DNA from: Bacteroidota bacterium
GTDB lineage: Bacteria > Bacteroidota > Bacteroidia > Cytophagales > Cytophagaceae
Assembly (NCBI GenBank): GCA_023391415.1
Contig: JAEWAY010000003.1
Coordinates: 186,001-250,000, forward strand
Length of the DNA: 64,000 bases
Direction of reading: 5' to 3'
Shown here: in pieces, positions 58,948-64,000 of the stretch
Layout of the letters: the number at the start of each line of letters is the position of its first letter
Position numbering within the stretch: the first letter of the stretch is position 1
The notes under the pieces: generated by a model
What the model saw: the letters and a program-made list of their open reading frames with translations, nothing else
Told to the model about the DNA's origin: nothing
Database searches by the model: none
Program-made: the position numbers and the translations under genes

Positions 58948-61353
58948 ATGAAGATCTCATATAATTGGTTAAAAGATTTTATTGATATACAGGAAAGTCC
59001 GTCGGAAGTCGGAGCTTTGTTGACCGGAGCTGGTCTGGAAGTAGAAGGTGTCGAAAAGTTTGAAGTGATTGAGGGAGGGCTCGACGGGCTTGTAATTGGT
59101 CAGGTGCTGACCTGCGAAAAACATCCGGACGCGGATAAGCTCAGCAAGACAACGGTGGATTTGGGGGACGGCAAGGTCGTACCTATTGTATGCGGGGCGC
59201 CAAATGTCGCCGCGGGGCAAAAAGTGGTGGTGGCTACCGTGGGAGCTACCCTTTATCCTAAAGGACATGAGTCTTTTAAGATCAAAAAGGCTAAGATTCG
59301 AGGAGAAGCTTCGGAAGGAATGATTTGCGCGGAAGACGAGATTGGTTTGGGAGACGGCCATGAGGGAATTATGGTTCTTGATACAGACCTGCCGACGGGA
59401 ACTCCGGCGGCGCGCTATTTTCAACTGGAAGCGGATTATGTATTTGAGATAGGCTTGACTCCAAACAGAGGGGACGCCGCGTCGCACTATGGAGTAGCCA
59501 GAGATCTGAAGGCGCTGTTTAAAAGAACGCTAAGAAAACCTGACTATCCTGTAGTTGTCACGAATACCCAGACTCCTTTTGAAGTAGAAGTGTTGAACGC
59601 GGAAGCATGTATCCGTTATTGCGGGATAGTGCTTTCAGGTATTAAAGTTATTCAGTCTCCCGAATGGCTCCAGACAAGACTACGAGCTATCGGATTGTCG
59701 CCGATCAACAATATAGTAGATATTACCAACTATATTTCGCATGACTTGGGACAGCCTCTTCACGCGTTTGACCTCGCGAAAATTGATGGTGGTAAAATTA
59801 TCGTAAGAAACGCGCGTCAGGGTGAAAAACTTATAACACTGGATGGGGTTACCCGGACATTGAATAATCATGACCTGGTGATAGCCAACGAGAAGGAGCC
59901 GATGTGCATCGCGGGAGTTTTTGGAGGAAAGGAGTCCGGAGTATCGGACGACACCACCGCTATATTTTTGGAAAGCGCGTGTTTTTCCCCGGACTCTGTT
60001 CGTAAAACCAGTATGGATCACGGTCTAAAAACGGACTCTTCTTTCCGTTTTGAGCGTGGTACGGATCCGGATATGCCTTTGTACGCTCTGGAAAAGGCGA
60101 TAACCATGATTGGTCAGATCGCGGGTGGAAACGTTGTCTCATCGCTAACCGATCTTTATCCGCTAAAAGTTTCCGAAACGGTTGTATGTACAACTTATAG
60201 CAGAATCGAGATGCTGATCGGCAAGGAGATTCCGGATGAAGAAATAAAGTCCATTCTTACTCACCTGGATATTGGCATACGCCGTCAAAATGGCGACGAG
60301 CTCGAACTGGTTGTTCCGCCTTATCGGACAGACGTAAAGAGAGAAGCGGATATCGTAGAGGAAATAATCCGGATATACGGGTATGACAATATTGAGATTT
60401 CAGATCGGATAAACGCGGGTTTTCTCGCGGATTTTCCGGCTAAGGATAGTGATAAGATCAAGACTATAGTTGGCGAGACGCTTTCGGCCAATGGTTTCAA
60501 CGAAATTATCACTAATTCTCTTACCAAGCCTGAGTACGCGACTCTGCTGGGTATCAATGAAGGACAGGTGACTGTTCTGAATAAGCTGAGCGAGGACCTG
60601 GGCGTGTTGCGGCAGAGTCTTTTATTTTCCGGCCTGGAGGTTATCCAGCACAATATCAATAGAAAGCGGAAAGAATTGAAGCTGTTTGAGTTTGGTAAGA
60701 CCTATTTCAGAGAAGAGCGGGAGTATAAGGAATATGAAAAGCTCGTACTATATATGACTGGTAGTATTCATGATGAATCCTGGGTTCAAAAACAAACGCC
60801 TGTCGGGTTTTACGATTTGAAGGCGGAAGTAGGTAGGATACTTGATAGGCTTAATCTGAACGGTGTAGAATATGAAGTCATACAAAATCAAACGCTTCAG
60901 TATGGTCTTAGTGGTAAAATCAAAGGGCGGGAGCTGGTTGTATTTGGGTTGATCAGGGATAAGCTGACGAAAGCTGCGGATATCAGACAGGCGGTCTGGT
61001 ACGCGGAGTTTGACGCCGAAGCTCTGTATAAGCTATATAATGGAAGTGTCGTATATTCGGAAGTAGTCAAATTTCCGGAGGTACGTCGGGACCTGTCTCT
61101 TGTTATTGACAAAAGCGTGACTTTTGAACGCGTAAGGGCGCTGGCGGAACAAAAGGAACGGAAACTTTTGCAGTCAGTCAATGTGTTTGACGTGTATGAG
61201 GGAGCGAATATTGGTGAAGACAAAAAATCGTATTCTATCAGCTTTACGCTACAGGATCGGGAAAAAACCCTGACGGATGAAGTCATTGATAAAACGATGA
61301 ATAGGCTGATAGCCGCTTTTGAATCAGAATTGGACGCGGTGATCCGTAAATAA
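58948..61353 (+). CDS. pheT: Phenylalanyl-tRNA synthetase beta subunit
   Basis: Beta subunit of the alpha2beta2 enzyme that charges tRNA-Phe. The 801-residue protein has the tRNA-binding domain (about 40-155, with ILTCEKHPDADKLSKT-like VLTCEKHPDADKL), B3/B4 editing domain, the B5 domain (PYRTDVKREADIVEEIIRIYGYD), the catalytic-like core and the C-terminal FDX-ACB domain (VVYSEVVKFPEVRRDLSLVIDK). The length is normal. pheS is not in the window. Followed 9 nt later by a small coiled-coil gene. Confidence 0.97.
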   Translation: MKISYNWLKDFIDIQESPSEVGALLTGAGLEVEGVEKFEVIEGGLDGLVIGQVLTCEKHPDADKLSKTTVDLGDGKVVPIVCGAPNVAAGQKVVVATVGATLYPKGHESFKIKKAKIRGEASEGMICAEDEIGLGDGHEGIMVLDTDLPTGTPAARYFQLEADYVFEIGLTPNRGDAASHYGVARDLKALFKRTLRKPDYPVVVTNTQTPFEVEVLNAEACIRYCGIVLSGIKVIQSPEWLQTRLRAIGLSPINNIVDITNYISHDLGQPLHAFDLAKIDGGKIIVRNARQGEKLITLDGVTRTLNNHDLVIANEKEPMCIAGVFGGKESGVSDDTTAIFLESACFSPDSVRKTSMDHGLKTDSSFRFERGTDPDMPLYALEKAITMIGQIAGGNVVSSLTDLYPLKVSETVVCTTYSRIEMLIGKEIPDEEIKSILTHLDIGIRRQNGDELELVVPPYRTDVKREADIVEEIIRIYGYDNIEISDRINAGFLADFPAKDSDKIKTIVGETLSANGFNEIITNSLTKPEYATLLGINEGQVTVLNKLSEDLGVLRQSLLFSGLEVIQHNINRKRKELKLFEFGKTYFREEREYKEYEKLVLYMTGSIHDESWVQKQTPVGFYDLKAEVGRILDRLNLNGVEYEVIQNQTLQYGLSGKIKGRELVVFGLIRDKLTKAADIRQAVWYAEFDAEALYKLYNGSVVYSEVVKFPEVRRDLSLVIDKSVTFERVRALAEQKERKLLQSVNVFDVYEGANIGEDKKSYSISFTLQDREKTLTDEVIDKTMNRLIAAFESELDAVIRK

Positions 61354-61362
61354 GGAGATTCT

Positions 61363-61659
61363 ATGGCGGCAAAAATATTTGATCAGCGTTTGACAAAGAT
61401 AGAAGCTCTGGTAGCGACTCTTGTCGACGAGCATTCGCGGTTAAAGGAAATGCTGAATCAGGTAATCGAAGAGCGTGATCAACTACTATTGTCGTTAGCC
61501 AATAAGGAGGAAGAAATTAAAAACTTTCAAAATCAACAGAAAATTACTAAAATTGTAACGTCAATCACAGAGGATACTTTTACTCATACGGACTTGAAAC
61601 TTATGATTAATGAGTATATAAGGGAAATTGACAGATGTATAGCGCATTTAAGTGAATAA
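61363..61659 (+). CDS. Small coiled-coil protein next to zapA
   Basis: A 98-residue protein with a Leu/Glu/Gln heptad pattern (IEALVATLVDEHSRLKEML, EERDQLLLSLANKEEEIKNF) that predicts a coiled coil from about residue 10 to 60, followed by a short helical end. No named family recognised. The position between pheT and zapA suggests a cell-division partner of ZapA, a common arrangement in Bacteroidota, but this is an inference. Confidence 0.7.
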   Translation: MAAKIFDQRLTKIEALVATLVDEHSRLKEMLNQVIEERDQLLLSLANKEEEIKNFQNQQKITKIVTSITEDTFTHTDLKLMINEYIREIDRCIAHLSE

Positions 61660-61674
61660 GCTCATCTTCCTGAT

Positions 61675-61968
61675 ATGGAAGAACTTTCAATAAAAATTAA
61701 AATAGCGGACAGGGAGTATCCGATGAGGGTGCTACCCGCGGAAGAAGAAAGACTAAGACTTGCTGGTCGTCTGGTCAATGAGCGGTATAAATTTTATCGT
61801 GATCAGTTTGGTATAGATGATAAACAAGACCTTTTGGCAATGGTCGCTTTTGATTGTCTCGTCGAAAAATTGAAGCTGGAGAAGGAAGAATTGATTCTTA
61901 GCGACTCCATAACGGAAAGGATGAACAATCTGGAGGAATTGTTATCTTCCGCTTTTATGAAAGAGTAA
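61675..61968 (+). CDS. zapA: Cell division protein ZapA
   Basis: Binds FtsZ and promotes Z-ring bundling. The 97-residue length and blocks IKIADREYPMRVLPAEEERLRLAGRLVNERY (as IKIADREYPMRV and EEERLRLAGRLVNERY) and QDLLAMVAFDCLVEKLKLE are family-like, with the C-terminal coiled coil. It lies 15 nt after the coiled-coil gene and 74 nt before rny. Confidence 0.87.
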   Translation: MEELSIKIKIADREYPMRVLPAEEERLRLAGRLVNERYKFYRDQFGIDDKQDLLAMVAFDCLVEKLKLEKEELILSDSITERMNNLEELLSSAFMKE

Positions 61969-62042
61969 CTTATTTTTTAGCTATATGCTTGTTCGTTTCC
62001 CATCTCTAATTAAAAAAACAAAAAAATGTTAAAAAACTAAAG

Positions 62043-63608
62043 ATGGGTGATCCAATGTACATTATACTTACCGCGATTATATCCCTTGGAGTAGGGGTAT
62101 TGATAGGCAGACTTTTGTTTCAGAAGGTAATAACCAAAATAGAGACCGAAGCCAGAGATAAAGCCAAATTAATAATAACCGAAGCGGAGCTTAAAGCCGA
62201 GTCTATTAAAAAGGACAGAATTCTTGAAGCTAAGGAAAAATTTCTGAAGATGAAGGCGGAATTTGAGGAGGACGCCAATAAGAAGAAAAATCTTATTATA
62301 CAGAATGAGCAGAAAGTAAAGCAGCGGGAGACGAATACGGCCAAGCTTATGGAGCAAAACTCCAGAAAGGAAGCGGAGCTTGAGAGCATGAAAGAGAATC
62401 TCAGCGCGCAGTTGGAGATTGTCAACAAGAAAAAGGACGAGCTTGAAAAGCTTCGTCTGAGTCAGGTTTCCAAACTGGAAAAGATCGCTAACTTGTCCGC
62501 GGAAGAAGCGAAGCAGCAGATTGTGGAAGCTTTGCAGGAAGAAGCCAAATCCAAAGCTTCGTCCATGATCAAGGATATTGTAGAGCAAGCGAAGCTGACA
62601 GCCAATAAGGAGTCCAAAAAGGTAGTGCTTGAAACATTGCAGCGTACAGCGACGGAACACGCGGTTGAAAACTGCGTCTCTATTTTCAATATAGAGAGTG
62701 ACGATATCAAGGGAAAGATTATCGGGCGCGAAGGACGAAATATCAGAGCGCTTGAGGCGGCGACGGGAGTGGAAATTATCGTGGACGATACTCCTGAAGC
62801 GATTATTATTTCCGGATTTGATCCGGTTCGCAGGGAAGTAGCGAGGCTATCCCTGCATCGCCTGGTGCAGGATGGACGTATCCACCCGGCTAGAATTGAG
62901 GAAGTAGTTTCCAAAACGTTTAAAAATATTGAAGAGGAAATCATCGAAATCGGTGAGAAGACAGCCATTGATCTTGGCATCCATGGTTTGCATCCGGAAC
63001 TGATCAAAATGGTCGGTAGAATGCGTTTCCGGTCTTCTTATGGGCAAAACCTGCTACAGCACTCCAGGGAAGTCGCGAAACTGGCGGCTACTATGGCGGC
63101 GGAATTGGGACTTAACGCTAAACTAGCCAAGAGAGCGGCCTTATTGCATGATATTGGAAAAGTTTCAACGGAAGAGCCTGAATTGCCGCACGCGATTCTG
63201 GGAATGGAGCTGGCCAAGAAATATAAGGAGAACGCGGAGGTTTGCAACGCTATCGGCGCGCACCATGACGAGATTGAGATGACCTCTCTGATATCGCCCA
63301 TTATACAGATATGCGACGCTATTTCCGGATCCAGGCCAGGCGCCCGCAGGGAGGTGATGGAATCCTATATCAAGAGGCTTAAAGAACTTGAGGAACTCGC
63401 GCTTTCTTTTGACGGAGTCAATAAATGCTACGCGATACAGGCGGGAAGAGAGTTGAGGGTATTGGTAGACGCGGATAACGTCAATGATGAAAGAGCCGGC
63501 TTGCTGTCGTTTGAGATTTCCAAGAAGATTGAGGAAGATATGCAGTATCCCGGACAGATTAAAGTAACGGTAATACGGGAAATGAGGGCGGTAAGCTTCG
63601 CTAAGTAA
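62043..63608 (+). CDS. rny: Ribonuclease Y
   Basis: Membrane-anchored endoribonuclease that starts mRNA decay. The 521-residue protein has an N-terminal transmembrane helix (IILTAIISLGVGVLIGRLLF, about 6-25), a long coiled coil (about 30-200), the KH domain with GKIIGREGRNIRALEAATGV (about 220-240) and the HD domain with NLLQHSREVAKLAATMAAE and LLHDIGKVSTEEPE. It is preceded by zapA and followed by a bidirectional terminator. Confidence 0.96.
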   Translation: MGDPMYIILTAIISLGVGVLIGRLLFQKVITKIETEARDKAKLIITEAELKAESIKKDRILEAKEKFLKMKAEFEEDANKKKNLIIQNEQKVKQRETNTAKLMEQNSRKEAELESMKENLSAQLEIVNKKKDELEKLRLSQVSKLEKIANLSAEEAKQQIVEALQEEAKSKASSMIKDIVEQAKLTANKESKKVVLETLQRTATEHAVENCVSIFNIESDDIKGKIIGREGRNIRALEAATGVEIIVDDTPEAIIISGFDPVRREVARLSLHRLVQDGRIHPARIEEVVSKTFKNIEEEIIEIGEKTAIDLGIHGLHPELIKMVGRMRFRSSYGQNLLQHSREVAKLAATMAAELGLNAKLAKRAALLHDIGKVSTEEPELPHAILGMELAKKYKENAEVCNAIGAHHDEIEMTSLISPIIQICDAISGSRPGARREVMESYIKRLKELEELALSFDGVNKCYAIQAGRELRVLVDADNVNDERAGLLSFEISKKIEEDMQYPGQIKVTVIREMRAVSFAK

Positions 63609-63626
63609 AAGTCCTTTTTTCTTCTT

Positions 63627-63664
63627 AAAATAAAAAATCCCGCTTTAGACGGGATTTTTATTTT
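63627..63664. terminator. Bidirectional terminator between rny and recA
   Basis: AAAAATCCCG and CGGGATTTTT around CTTTAGA, with flanking A and T tails on both strands. Confidence 0.9.
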
Positions 63665-63687
63665 AAGGAAACTCAATTTATTTTTTA

Positions 63688-64000
63688 TTACTCGCTTTCG
63701 ATTTCCGCTACCGCTTTTTTCGATTTTTTCGCTTCATCCTGAGATGCCGCCGGAGTACCATCTTCACCATTGATTTTCGCTCGTATCTTCGCTTCAATAT
63801 CCTCAGCCAGTTCCGGGTTGTCCGCCAGGATATCTTTTACGGCGTCGCGTCCCTGTCCGAGTTTGTTGCTGTCATAGGAAAACCATGAGCCAGACTTCTG
63901 AACGATGTTAAGTTCTACTCCAAGATCCAGAATTTCTCCGATTTTGGATATGCCTTCTCCATACATGATATCGAACTCGACTACCTTGAAAGGAGGCGCG
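63688..64000 (-). CDS. recA: RecA recombinase, 5' part cut off by the window end
   Basis: The C-terminal 103 residues of RecA, the ATP-dependent strand-exchange protein. The visible part begins APPFKVVEFDIMYGEGISKIGE, a conserved RecA block (the KVV-FDI and YGEGIS core), continues with GSWFSYDSNKLGQGRDAVKDIL and ends in an acidic/lysine-rich C-terminal tail. The ATG seen inside the window at 63966 is an internal Met, not the start; the frame stays open to base 64000. Confidence 0.96.
   Translation of the reverse strand, partial: APPFKVVEFDIMYGEGISKIGEILDLGVELNIVQKSGSWFSYDSNKLGQGRDAVKDILADNPELAEDIEAKIRAKINGEDGTPAASQDEAKKSKKAVAEIESE

Noticed and set aside
61969..62042. 6S RNA next to zapA
   Set aside because: 6S RNA follows zapA in many bacteria, but only 74 nt separate zapA from rny here, too little for it.
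1..64000. CRISPR array, insertion sequence or prophage
   Set aside because: No regularly spaced repeats, no transposase or integrase, no phage genes seen. The only tandem repeat is the tRNA-like pair.

Overview
The window reads as a chromosome segment of a Bacteroidota bacterium, most likely in the Cytophagales. The grounds are promoters of the TTG-N19/20-TAnnTTTG type in front of several genes, an almost complete lack of Shine-Dalgarno sequences, a type IX secretion sorting domain, a THX-type small ribosomal protein, and families such as GSCFA, DUF4199 and DUF4136 typical of that phylum. I see no insertion sequence, integrase, prophage or CRISPR array. Most of the window is housekeeping core genome.

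Layout. 0-2 kb: rpsB and tsf. 2-8.3 kb: a thioesterase, a secreted charged protein, a GH15 glycosidase with a cyclase-family enzyme, a THX ribosomal protein, a FAD dehydrogenase and a CoA-binding protein. 8.4-13.2 kb: gyrB, ppk1 and a convergent DUF502 membrane protein. 13.4-19.2 kb: two lipoproteins, a TlpA-like thioredoxin, small membrane proteins, an AT-rich stretch with a probable non-coding RNA, and a GSCFA protein. 19.2-22.8 kb: the rpsF-rpsR-rplI operon, a coiled-coil membrane protein, a TPMT-like methyltransferase overlapping kdsA. 22.8-33.8 kb: a UMF1-type transporter, tRNA-Val, an HtrA protease followed by an Hsp20-like protein and a glycosyltransferase, folE with a pterin synthase, an APS reductase with a sugar epimerase, a GH13 amylase and a sugar permease. 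33.9-40 kb: the complete sufBCDSE operon with a DUF59 protein and a bacilliredoxin. 40.2-41.2 kb: two tandem tRNA-like genes and an Lrp/AsnC regulator. 41.2-44.7 kb: a large secreted PQQ-type dehydrogenase. 44.8-50.7 kb: sulfite reduction and siroheme synthesis, divergent from OsmC and metZ. 50.7-57 kb: fabI, a CBM9-like protein, dnaA, a second HtrA protease and a zinc phospholipase-like protein. 57-64 kb: rpsT, radC, pheT, zapA, rny and the 3' part of recA.

Genes that work together. Sulfur metabolism is the recurring theme: APS reductase makes sulfite, the siroheme enzyme reduces it, CobA and the SirC-like protein make its siroheme, MetZ uses sulfide, and the Suf system turns cysteine sulfur into Fe-S clusters that the two reductases need. 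Envelope quality control is represented by two HtrA proteases, an Hsp20-like protein, lipoproteins and KdsA.

The most unusual items are non-coding. Two 147-nt tRNA-like genes (40239-40385 and 40442-40588, minus strand) have a class II tRNA body, a GUC anticodon, G73, and a 78-nt variable region far larger than any normal one. The leader of the sulfite reductase operon folds into mutually exclusive terminator and antiterminator hairpins. A promoter-terminator pair near 17.6-17.9 kb encloses no convincing reading frame. All structural claims were made by eye and no folding program or database was run.
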